Of a stretch of 47,822 nt of DNA, positions 26,379-34,040 are shown piece by piece. The DNA comes from Bacteroidales bacterium (GTDB lineage: Bacteria > Bacteroidota > Bacteroidia > Bacteroidales > UBA7960). A program made the position numbers and the translations under genes. The first letter of the stretch is position 1. Every line of letters starts with the position of its first letter. Under the pieces are notes generated by a model that saw nothing but the letters and a program-made list of their open reading frames with translations, did no database searches and was not told the DNA's origin. The stretch spans positions 1 through 47,822 of the forward strand of contig JAAYLH010000021.1 of assembly GCA_012521995.1 (NCBI GenBank), given 5' to 3'.

Positions 26379-27980
26379 CTATACAATTTCTTCGTTGGCC
26401 TCATCCCAGTAAACCTTACGTCCATCGTGATAAGAGATGGTTCCCATATGGGCAGTGATGGCCTCTTCAAATGATTGGTCAATGTTGCAACTCGGTTGGG
26501 TGCCGTCGCCTTTGCGGATGCAGTTGATCCACTCGCGCAGGTGCAGATGCGAGGTATCGTAGCTCTTGCCATCGCGGTAGGTGTAGAGCAGCCCCCGCTC
26601 GGCAAAGTACTTCTCTGTAGGTGAGGTGATGGCATCCACCTTATCCTGCCCGGGGACATATGAGAACAGCGGCATATGGGGTTCTATCCTCCCCAGCCTG
26701 ATCTCTTCAGCATAACGGGTCGATTTAGGGTCAGCTTTGATCAGCAGGGTCTCGTCCAGCTCCATATAGCCATCGTGCCCCATGATCACTTTCCCGCGTT
26801 TCTTCTCACTGGCCAGCGTAGCGCTGTACAGCAAGGTCAGATCACGTTCAGGATATTCAAAAGCCATATTAAGCACATCGGGCACGCTGCGTCCATCCTT
26901 ATAAAAATACACACCCCCTGTAGCCATTGCCGATCGTGGGATACCCAAATCAAGGATCTGGTTGAGGGCATCGTATTCATGCGTAAAGAGGTCGCCACTC
27001 AGGCCTGTGCTGTAATCCCACCAACAGCGCCAGCGGAAGAATCGTTCCAGGCTAAAGTCGTGCCAGGGCGCAGGACCAATGAACTGCTTCCAGTCGATAT
27101 TGCCTGCATTGGCCTCGGGGTCAATGTCGTACACCCATGCGCCGTTGGGGTCATTACGGTTGGTGCAGACCTCTATCAGCGAGATTTTGCCAATCACCCC
27201 CCTTTCAATGAGAGACCTCGCCACCTGGTAGCTGTCGGTCTGCCTTCCCTGGTGCCCCAGCTGGAAAACGATTCCTGTATCCTTGACCACTTTTCTTACC
27301 TCAAAGGTCTCCTCCACGGTCCACGAAAGGGGCTTTTCACAATAGACGTGCTTGCCTTGACGGGCTGCTTCAAGCACAACAGGCACGTGTATATGATCGG
27401 GCGTGACGATGACTACAGCATCCACGTCGGAAGCTGCGCAAAGCTCCTGGTAGGTTCCGTAACGTCTGGGAGCTTCACCCATCTCTCCGCCCGTACCCTT
27501 GCGGAACAGGTTGGCGCCCACTTCCATTCCGTTCAGGGCATGCTTGTCGAACACATCACAGACGGCAGTGATCCGCACATTCAGGTCATCCTGGGCATGG
27601 AATTCGTCCATATATTCTTTCCAGTACTTGTTAATGGCAGCCCATTCACTGTACTCGTCAATGCGCGAGGGGTGCAAAAACCCCAACGCTTTAAGCAGGT
27701 AGCGTCCCCGGCTCCCCGTGCCCACAAAGCCCAGACGGAGAGTCTGCCCCCCCGCCACCAGGGGCACTCCCTTGGGGATAATGTCATCCTCGCCGCCCAG
27801 CAAATCCAGGCGGCTGGCTTTCAACTCACCAAGGTGCTTAAATAGCCCGTAGCCCAATATGCCAAAGGCAGGCACTGCAGCCAGCCCTTTCAGGATGTCG
27901 CGACGTTTGAACTGCCCATTTGCCCCGGGCTGAAGGGTTTTCCTGTCCTTGTTTTCCTGATCCATAGAATTATCTTGCAA
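26379..27980 (-). CDS. Tat-exported Gfo/Idh/MocA oxidoreductase (long form)
   Basis: A 533-residue oxidoreductase with a Tat-type leader (FKRRDILKGLAAVPAFG, Arg26-Arg27) that may stay as a membrane anchor. The Rossmann motif LGFVGTGSRG is at 83-92 and CEKPL at 214-218. An extra segment at about 105-135 (IDEYSEWAAINKYWKEYMDE) and a longer mid-region (SGLSGDLFTHEYDALNQIL) distinguish it from the shorter homologue downstream. It probably oxidises a sugar or glycoside outside the cytoplasm. It follows doxX by 4 bases. The tight pairing of an exported oxidoreductase with a small quinone-type membrane protein suggests electron transfer to the membrane, but this is inference. Confidence 0.87.
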   Translation of the reverse strand: MQDNSMDQENKDRKTLQPGANGQFKRRDILKGLAAVPAFGILGYGLFKHLGELKASRLDLLGGEDDIIPKGVPLVAGGQTLRLGFVGTGSRGRYLLKALGFLHPSRIDEYSEWAAINKYWKEYMDEFHAQDDLNVRITAVCDVFDKHALNGMEVGANLFRKGTGGEMGEAPRRYGTYQELCAASDVDAVVIVTPDHIHVPVVLEAARQGKHVYCEKPLSWTVEETFEVRKVVKDTGIVFQLGHQGRQTDSYQVARSLIERGVIGKISLIEVCTNRNDPNGAWVYDIDPEANAGNIDWKQFIGPAPWHDFSLERFFRWRCWWDYSTGLSGDLFTHEYDALNQILDLGIPRSAMATGGVYFYKDGRSVPDVLNMAFEYPERDLTLLYSATLASEKKRGKVIMGHDGYMELDETLLIKADPKSTRYAEEIRLGRIEPHMPLFSYVPGQDKVDAITSPTEKYFAERGLLYTYRDGKSYDTSHLHLREWINCIRKGDGTQPSCNIDQSFEEAITAHMGTISYHDGRKVYWDEANEEIV

Positions 27981-27984
27981 TGGT

Positions 27985-28449
27985 TCATGATTTTTTTAAA
28001 AGTCTATCCAGCCCGAAGATATGGGCCGTAGGGAAGCTCATTACCACCCCCAGGGCCACCAGCTCCACAAGGGTCTTGTCGATGACAAAATAAGTGCCAT
28101 CCACAGGAAAAAGGTATTCAATGGAGGGAAATGGTGGGTGCGACAGATAATACAGGCCCAGCAGCACCATCCCCCCAAGGGCTGCAGGTCTTACAAGCCA
28201 GCCCAGCAGTAGGAAAAAACCAATCAGGGCCAACCCCCAGGCATTTACAAAATCACTCACAGCCAGCAAGGAGGGATTGAAAGCGATCCATTCGAAAAAC
28301 GGCTTCATAAAACCGCCCGAATCCATCAGGTAGGCCTTGGCTGTCCAGGCTGGATTCAAAACCTTCACCATCCCCTCATAAAAGAAATGCCAGCCGATCG
28401 CCATCCGCAGCAACACCAACCAGAATAATTTACCTTTTGTATATTCCAT
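27985..28449 (-). CDS. DoxX-family inner-membrane protein
   Basis: I place the start at Met 28449 (MEYTKGKLFW): the longer frame adds 28 residues that look neither conserved nor signal-like, while GGGGAAAA precedes this ATG. The 154-residue product has about four membrane helices (LFWLVLLRMAIGWHFFYEGM; ALIGFFLLLGWLV; AALGGMVLLGLYYLS; LVELVALGVVMSF) and the DoxX signature RMAIGWHFFYEG. DoxX/DoxD proteins include a subunit of thiosulfate:quinone oxidoreductase, and many have unknown roles. As first gene of the redox operon it may pass electrons from the exported oxidoreductases to quinone. This is inference from context. Confidence 0.8.
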   Translation of the reverse strand: MEYTKGKLFWLVLLRMAIGWHFFYEGMVKVLNPAWTAKAYLMDSGGFMKPFFEWIAFNPSLLAVSDFVNAWGLALIGFFLLLGWLVRPAALGGMVLLGLYYLSHPPFPSIEYLFPVDGTYFVIDKTLVELVALGVVMSFPTAHIFGLDRLLKKS

Positions 28450-28653
28450 TTTTCCCCAGGAATTATTATTAAATATTGTGCAAGCCCCGAAATTTTGCCT
28501 CGCACGGGCTTTAACCGAAACCGCCTGCTTCAATCAACCCATCTACAGCCATTTTTCATTTCTCATTCCTCATTTCACCTGCCAGCCCTTATGAAAAACC
28601 TGCCATCAACCTTCCCTGACCGTGTGAAGCCGAACCTGACAAGACCCTTACAC

Positions 28654-28674
28654 GACCATGGTACGAGCATGGTC
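28654..28674. repeat. Inverted repeat, candidate operator for the doxX operon
   Basis: GACCATG (28654-28660) and CATGGTC (28668-28674) form a perfect 7-bp inverted repeat with a 7-base spacer. The geometry, with centres 14 bases apart, suits a dimeric regulator. It lies about 205 bases upstream of the chosen doxX start. It is unrelated in sequence to the LacI operators. Confidence 0.35.
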
Positions 28675-28700
28675 CCCCAATGGCTAATAAGAGTAAGATG

Positions 28701-28731
28701 AAAAAAACCTTTTTTCAAACGAAAAGTTTTT
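28701..28731 (-). terminator. A/T-rich hairpin with T-run after GH20
   Basis: On the minus strand, 44 bases after the GH20 stop, AAAAACTTTT pairs with AAAAGGTTTTT (one bulged G) around a CGTTTGAA loop, followed by seven Ts. The stem is weak but the T-run is good. It would separate GH20 from the redox operon. Confidence 0.4.
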
Positions 28732-28774
28732 ATTGTAAAAATTAAGATCTCAGGCATTTATTCATTTTGTTTTA

Positions 28775-31378
28775 TCATTCTTCACTTTTTATTTCCACCA
28801 CCCTGCTTCCCCTACCAGAGCGGTCGAATGCCCTGAGCTTCACAAGCGGGGCATTGACTTCCACGGGCCCCGTGTACTCTTCCGATTCGAAAGAAGGCTC
28901 CTGTCCATCAAAGGTATAGCGGATCACCAGTCCGGGAAATTCGACATTGGCGTGGAGCTTCCCATCCTGAATGATGGCTCCGGGCAATGGAATACGGTAA
29001 TTAAAGCCTCCGTATAGCCTCGACAGCCTGGGCAGCTCTCGTCGGGCAAGGGTGTTGGCAAAGACATTCCAACCAGCTTCCACCTGCTCAACGCGGGTTA
29101 GCGGGTCGGGATTATTTTCCCAAATCCTTTCTGCTCCCCAAACCGTTTCAGACAGTCCGATCAGTTTGGGCAGGAGGGAATATTCCATCATTTCCGGGCC
29201 AAAAATGGTTTCAGCCCACAATTGTGCCTGAATGCCCAGGATATTGCTTCTGGCCTCAGGACGAAGGCGTTCCATATTGGCGTAAGCTATTTCGGGATCT
29301 ACGGGATTACCCATATTGTCGCGAAGGTTGGTGATGAACACGTTGAACGGGCTGAAATGCCAGGCATCGTGGGTCTTTACGAAACCACCCCAATAAAGGC
29401 CAGGCTCTTTGGGGTCTTTATTGTATGCCAGATCGAAATAAAAGTTGGTGACGTGGCTCAGGATCACAGGATAGCCTGCATTCGCAAAGCGATAGGCCAG
29501 ATCCTGCATCCCCCAGAGGCTGTTCCATGCATTGGGAATGACGTGTCCGCCAGCCAAGGCAGGGTTCACCACGTGCTTTCCGTGCTCATCCCTGATCATC
29601 GCCATTTCTTCCCAGCCCGCCATTTTAAGGTTCCTTTCCTTGAAAACCTCGAGCGCACGCTTAGAGAAATAGGCTTGCATGTTGTCGTGGGCGCCTGTAA
29701 GGCCTTTTTCTTTGATCAGTGCATCCACCATGGGTGATTGGGTCCAGGCACCGCCAGGCACTTCGTCGCCTCCGATGTTGACTATTTCGAGAGGCGCTCC
29801 CGCTTCTTCATACATCGCGATGATTTCATCCAGAACGGTTTCCAGGAAATGATAGGCCGATTCGCGAGCCACATTCACCACGTTGTCCCTGAAACTCTGG
29901 GCCGTGTAATATTCAGAGGTTTCTTCCGGGTCGATCAGGCGGAATTCATTGGCTGCAACCTCATCACCTGCAGCCATGAATTTCTCATAGCGGGCTTCCA
30001 TAGCTTTGATAGCAGCGCGCGAATGCCCCGGCATATTGATCTCGGGGATGATCTGTATATGCCTTTGGGAGGCATATTTAAGGATTTCCAGGTAATCTCC
30101 ACGGGAGTAGTATCCATTGCCCCAGCTGCCGGCAGCATTGGCAAAAGGACCTGAGCCATAGGCTGGATGAAGCGCAGAGGCGTCCATCGTGGTATGCCCG
30201 CGCTTACTGCCCACTTCGGTCAATTCGGGCAGGGCAGGGATTTCCAGACGCCAGCCTTCGTCTTCCGTCAGGTGAAAGTGCAATCTGTTCATTTTGTAGA
30301 AAGCCATCAGATCGAGCACCTTCAGGATGCTTTCCTTTTTCTGGAAGTTGCGCGCAACGTCGATATGCAATCCACGATAACCAAAGCGGGGAGCGTCTTC
30401 GATATGGATTACCGGCAAAGAAATTCCTTCGGTTTCTTTCAAAATCACCTCAATGGGAAGCAGGGCAACCAGGCTCTGCATCCCATAAAACACGCCAGCA
30501 CGGTCGTTGCCTTCTATACGAATAATTTGGTCTTCTTTCACTTCAAGGCGATAGCCCTCCATAGACTTCCCCTGAATCTCAAAATCATTGAGCGAAAGGA
30601 CAATGGAGGCCTGGGTACTGGAGGCGGGTTCTATAATGCGGATCGATTTACCAGAAATATTTTCAAGCATATTGGCAAGCCAATTCGCTTCCTCCTCCAA
30701 TCCAACTTCATAAGAAATGGTCAGGGGATCCTTAAAAACAATTTGTTTTCCACTCCTTTGAACCGATAAAGGGCTGGGAATAATGGGCAACAAGTCCTCC
30801 TCAGACACAAGCGAAGCTTTGGAGTTTTCCTCAAAAACCAGTTCGGGAGTAGGCATAGGAGTGCGGTCGCCATTGTGCCTGATGATCTGCTCAGGGCGTT
30901 GGAAAGGCAAAATTGTATATTGCTTCACCTCCACGATTATTTCCTCACCTTCCTTTCCGTTAAAAACAAAATAAAGTCCTGAAGGCGCATCCGATTCCTT
31001 GATCCACCAGGCTTCACATTCGTATATTATTTCGACTTGCTCACCGGGTTTCAGCGAAAACCCTTCCAGGGGAATAATCCGGTACCAGTCGCCATTGATG
31101 TGCTCAAGCCTTACCCCGGAGGCCTCTTCGGTGCCAATCACCCCTCTGGGCGATTGGTTATAGTACAGCGCCCAATTTTCCCCGGTCAGGGTGAATTGAC
31201 CGTTGTTGGCAATCGTAAAGCGGGCTTTCACGGCAGGGGCTTCCGAATACTGATTGCTGATGAGCTCCCATTCTAGGGCAAAGTCATTTTCACCAGGGAA
31301 AAGGTTCCGCTGGCAAAATGTCATTACAATCAGGCTAAGCAGCAAGAACGGCAAAGCGTTTTTTAAGGGTTTTTTCAT
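28775..31378 (-). CDS. GH20 beta-N-acetylhexosaminidase, chitobiase type (long form)
   Basis: An 867-residue GH20 of the chitobiase architecture. The signal peptide (1-21) ends near Cys22 but lacks a good lipobox. An N-terminal CHB_HEX carbohydrate-binding-like domain spans about 33-155 (FALEWELISNQYSEAPAVKA, TLTGENWALYYNQ), a GH20b domain about 195-325, and the barrel about 330-745 with RGLHIDVARNFQ (335-346), RLHFHLTEDEGWRLE (365-379), IPEINMPGHS (444-453) and catalytic Asp538-Glu539 in NIGGDEVPGG. A chitobiase C-terminal domain ends the protein (RYTFDGQEPSFES). Such enzymes cleave GlcNAc-beta-1,4-GlcNAc, here perhaps the N-glycan chitobiose core left after PNGase. It is read from the divergent promoter region at 31.4 kb. 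Confidence 0.93.
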   Translation of the reverse strand: MKKPLKNALPFLLLSLIVMTFCQRNLFPGENDFALEWELISNQYSEAPAVKARFTIANNGQFTLTGENWALYYNQSPRGVIGTEEASGVRLEHINGDWYRIIPLEGFSLKPGEQVEIIYECEAWWIKESDAPSGLYFVFNGKEGEEIIVEVKQYTILPFQRPEQIIRHNGDRTPMPTPELVFEENSKASLVSEEDLLPIIPSPLSVQRSGKQIVFKDPLTISYEVGLEEEANWLANMLENISGKSIRIIEPASSTQASIVLSLNDFEIQGKSMEGYRLEVKEDQIIRIEGNDRAGVFYGMQSLVALLPIEVILKETEGISLPVIHIEDAPRFGYRGLHIDVARNFQKKESILKVLDLMAFYKMNRLHFHLTEDEGWRLEIPALPELTEVGSKRGHTTMDASALHPAYGSGPFANAAGSWGNGYYSRGDYLEILKYASQRHIQIIPEINMPGHSRAAIKAMEARYEKFMAAGDEVAANEFRLIDPEETSEYYTAQSFRDNVVNVARESAYHFLETVLDEIIAMYEEAGAPLEIVNIGGDEVPGGAWTQSPMVDALIKEKGLTGAHDNMQAYFSKRALEVFKERNLKMAGWEEMAMIRDEHGKHVVNPALAGGHVIPNAWNSLWGMQDLAYRFANAGYPVILSHVTNFYFDLAYNKDPKEPGLYWGGFVKTHDAWHFSPFNVFITNLRDNMGNPVDPEIAYANMERLRPEARSNILGIQAQLWAETIFGPEMMEYSLLPKLIGLSETVWGAERIWENNPDPLTRVEQVEAGWNVFANTLARRELPRLSRLYGGFNYRIPLPGAIIQDGKLHANVEFPGLVIRYTFDGQEPSFESEEYTGPVEVNAPLVKLRAFDRSGRGSRVVEIKSEE

Positions 31379-31508
31379 TTTTTGAACAGATAGAAGGATA
31401 TGGAAGAAATTTTAAAAAAGAGGAATTCAAATTGTTTATTATTTTTGCTCCTAAATCAATTTAGGTCGCAAGATAATAAAAATTTAAAATCGCAATAAAA
31501 AAATCAAA
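31379..31508. promoter_or_regulatory. Divergent promoter region between GH20 and the PNGase operon
   Basis: This A/T-rich 130-base region separates two divergent genes and must hold promoters for both. The only structured element is the LacI-operator-like palindrome at 31451-31464. A weak minus-strand ACAATTTG near 31431 resembles the -7 box. No clean TAnnTTTG is visible on the plus strand. Confidence 0.6.
31451..31464. promoter_or_regulatory. LacI-operator-like palindrome in the divergent promoter
   Basis: CTAAATCAATTTAG matches the susC operator copy at 12 of 14 positions and the lacI copy at 11 of 14. With one more base on each side (31450-31465), the arms CCTAAAT and ATTTAGG are a perfect 7-bp inverted repeat around CA. 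The central CG is lost, so affinity may be lower. Its place between the divergent genes supports a regulatory role. Confidence 0.55.
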
Positions 31509-34022
31509 ATGATGATAACACACTTCAGGATCATAGCTATTCTTTCCGTTTTCTTCTTTTTGCCTTTCAGCGAAAGTTTTTGTCAGCGAACAGGAAATAT
31601 TGTGGAATATTTCGGAAAAGACCGCATAGAAAATACTGAAGAAGGAATGATCCTTCACCAGTTTTCCAAAGCGCTTGTCCTGAGGGAGTCTGTCCGCCCT
31701 GCTGTTTTGACAGGCGGAGAGGATGTGGTGGCCTGGCAAATAGCCACAGGCCGTTTTGAAAGGCCACTTACAGGTCAGATGTTGAAGGACAATTATAAAA
31801 GCGATCCAATTGAACTTGTATGGGAAGCCATTACCGCTGATTCAGCAGGCACTTTCAGCGGAAACCTGGGGAGGTCGTGGGTGTATATGGAGCTTGAATC
31901 GCCTGAAGCGATGAACGTGTTGCTCGATGCCAAGGGACATACCATCACTTATATCAATGGGATGCCCCACGAAGGCGACCATTACGATTTTGGATATACC
32001 CTCATTCCATTTACACTGAAAAAGGGATTGAACCAGTTCCTTTTCTCTCACGGCAGGTTTGGCCGCGTTAGTGCAAAGATTGTCTTGCCCGCACAAGAAG
32101 TCCTTTTCTCGCAAAGGGACAAAACCCTGCCCGCCCTCATAAGGGGTGAAAATGATGCCAAATGGGGCGCCATCAGGGTTGTCAATAACAGACAGGAGAC
32201 CCTGAAGGGATACACAATTACCTGCCGGCTGCGTTCGGGTGAGAGCCTTAGCACGCCGATGGACCAGATCATTGGGATGACTTCCCGCAAGGTTAAATTT
32301 CAAGTGCCTTCTCCGCGCCGCAATACGCGGGCCGAAAAGCTGGCTGCCACCCTCACTCTGTTTGATGAATCAGGCAAGGAGGTACACCGAGCCGGGATTG
32401 AGTTGAATCAGCAAGACATAAGCCGCCATCACGAACGCACTTTTGTTAGCAACATCGACGGCAGCGTGCAGTATTACAGTGTGGCGCCATCAACCTCTAA
32501 AGGCCCGGGGCAGGCTTTTGTGCTCTCTACCCACGGCGCCTCTGTGGAGGCCACCAACCAGACCCGTGCCTATAAGCAAAAGGACTGGGCACACATCGTA
32601 GCCCCCACCAACCGCAGGCCCTTTGGATTCAACTGGGAGGAATGGGGGCGGATAGATGCCCTGGAAGTGATGGAAGATGCCAGGAAAATATACCCCACTA
32701 ACCCAGCCAGGACATACCTGACAGGGCATTCCATGGGGGGACACGGCAGCTGGTTCCTGGGCGCCACCTATCCCGACCGCTTTGCCGCCGTTGGTCCTGC
32801 AGCGGGCTATGCCGACATCATTGGCTACCGCCGCAGCGCTTCCGATTCACTGCGGGCCGGTAACCCTCACTTTGAAATGATTTACCGCGGCGCTATGCCC
32901 GGGCGCACGCTCAATCTGATCCGCAATTACCTGCAATCGGGGATTTATGTCCTCCACGGCGATGCCGATATAGTGGTACCTGTTGAACAGGCGCGCAATA
33001 TGCGTGAACGCCTGGGAGCATTCCATAACAACTTCAGCTACCACGAACAAATTGGCGCCACTCATTGGGATGGCGACCATTCGATGGATTGGGCCTTGCT
33101 GTTCGACTTCCTGAAGCAAAATACAATACCTGCGGTGAAAGACGTGAAGCACATCGAATTCACAACCGCTTCTCCTGCTGTTTCTGCCAGCAATTACTGG
33201 GTGGTGGTCAATCAGCAGATCAGGCATTATATGGTTAGCACCGTTGACCTGAAGCGCAACCAGGACACCATTTCAGGAATCCTGGAAAACATCAAAAACA
33301 TTAGCCTGAAATTGTCTGAACTGGAATTTGAACATCAGCCGGTCATCCAAATCGGCAAGCAAATTATTCAAGCCGAAAAGGGAAGGGATATTAGCCTTGC
33401 TTTCAACAACGGACAATGGGAGATCAGCGCGCCCCCTGACCCAAAGGAAAAGCATCCTGCCCGCTATGGAGGGTTCAAGCTGGCTTTCACCAACCAAATG
33501 GTCTTTGTCTACGCTACAGGCGGCAAGCCAGAAGAGAATGAATGGTATCAGAACAAGGCCCGCTATGATGCCGAGACCTTTCTTTATCGCGGCAACGGAT
33601 CTATCGAAATCGTAGCCGATATCGACTTCTCCCTCTCGGCTTTTGCTGACCGCAACGTGATCCTTTATGGCAATGCAGACAACAACAAAGCCTGGAACTT
33701 ATTGCTAAAAGATGCCCCCGTAAAGGTAGAGCCTGGGGTGATCCATTTCGGGCCTTACAGCCTGAGGGGCAATGACCTGGGAACTTATTTCATGTACCCC
33801 CGTCCCGACAGCGAAACAGCCAGCGTGGGTGTAGTGGCAGGAACAGGCCTGGAGGGGATGAAAGCCCTGGCGCCCAATGACTACTTCTCGGGCATTACGG
33901 GCTTCCCCGACCTCTTGATCTTCAGCACTGAGTGGCTGCGTTCGGGAATGGAAGGCATCCGCGTAAGCGGCTTCTTTGGAAATGACTGGAGTATTGATCA
34001 GGGCGACTTTAGGATGAATTAA
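31509..34022 (+). CDS. Secreted alpha/beta-hydrolase (prolyl-oligopeptidase-like esterase/peptidase)
   Basis: An 837-residue exported protein with a signal peptide ending near SESFCQ (about 25). Residues 60-320 are beta-rich with no assignment; a carbohydrate-binding-like fold is possible (WVYMELESPEAMNVLLDAKG). The alpha/beta-hydrolase core spans about 330-545, with nucleophile Ser408 in TGHSMGGHGSW, Asp487 in HGDADIVVP, and His519 or His524 in THWDGDHSMD. The remaining 290 residues are again beta-rich. This resembles S9-peptidase or acetyl-esterase-like hydrolases. First in the PNGase operon, it may remove O-acetyl groups from sialic acids or cut the glycoprotein. The sequence does not decide between these. 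It is 18 bases before the CBM9-like gene. Confidence 0.75.
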   Translation: MMITHFRIIAILSVFFFLPFSESFCQRTGNIVEYFGKDRIENTEEGMILHQFSKALVLRESVRPAVLTGGEDVVAWQIATGRFERPLTGQMLKDNYKSDPIELVWEAITADSAGTFSGNLGRSWVYMELESPEAMNVLLDAKGHTITYINGMPHEGDHYDFGYTLIPFTLKKGLNQFLFSHGRFGRVSAKIVLPAQEVLFSQRDKTLPALIRGENDAKWGAIRVVNNRQETLKGYTITCRLRSGESLSTPMDQIIGMTSRKVKFQVPSPRRNTRAEKLAATLTLFDESGKEVHRAGIELNQQDISRHHERTFVSNIDGSVQYYSVAPSTSKGPGQAFVLSTHGASVEATNQTRAYKQKDWAHIVAPTNRRPFGFNWEEWGRIDALEVMEDARKIYPTNPARTYLTGHSMGGHGSWFLGATYPDRFAAVGPAAGYADIIGYRRSASDSLRAGNPHFEMIYRGAMPGRTLNLIRNYLQSGIYVLHGDADIVVPVEQARNMRERLGAFHNNFSYHEQIGATHWDGDHSMDWALLFDFLKQNTIPAVKDVKHIEFTTASPAVSASNYWVVVNQQIRHYMVSTVDLKRNQDTISGILENIKNISLKLSELEFEHQPVIQIGKQIIQAEKGRDISLAFNNGQWEISAPPDPKEKHPARYGGFKLAFTNQMVFVYATGGKPEENEWYQNKARYDAETFLYRGNGSIEIVADIDFSLSAFADRNVILYGNADNNKAWNLLLKDAPVKVEPGVIHFGPYSLRGNDLGTYFMYPRPDSETASVGVVAGTGLEGMKALAPNDYFSGITGFPDLLIFSTEWLRSGMEGIRVSGFFGNDWSIDQGDFRMN

Positions 34023-34040
34023 TATTATAAAACCCTTGTC

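Larger units (their letters stand above)
28450..28774. other. Intergenic region upstream of the doxX operon
   Basis: About 325 bases with no convincing gene; short frames here lack family features. It contains the probable GH20 terminator at 28701-28731, an inverted repeat at 28654-28674, and, in the doxX leader, AAGCCCG facing CGGGGCTT (near 28480-28515), a possible leader hairpin. No copy of the LacI operator was seen here, and no clear TAnnTTTG box on the minus strand. Confidence 0.6.

Noticed and set aside
26676-27845. Long plus-strand open frame (389 codons) opposite the Tat-exported Gfo/Idh gene
   Set aside because: It lies wholly antisense to a gene with clear family motifs; its own translation shows no domain or signal peptide. 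It is a shadow caused by codon bias.
28495-28757. Short open frames on both strands in the gap before doxX
   Set aside because: Low-complexity translations without signal peptide, start context or domain. The stretch is better explained by a terminator and regulatory elements.
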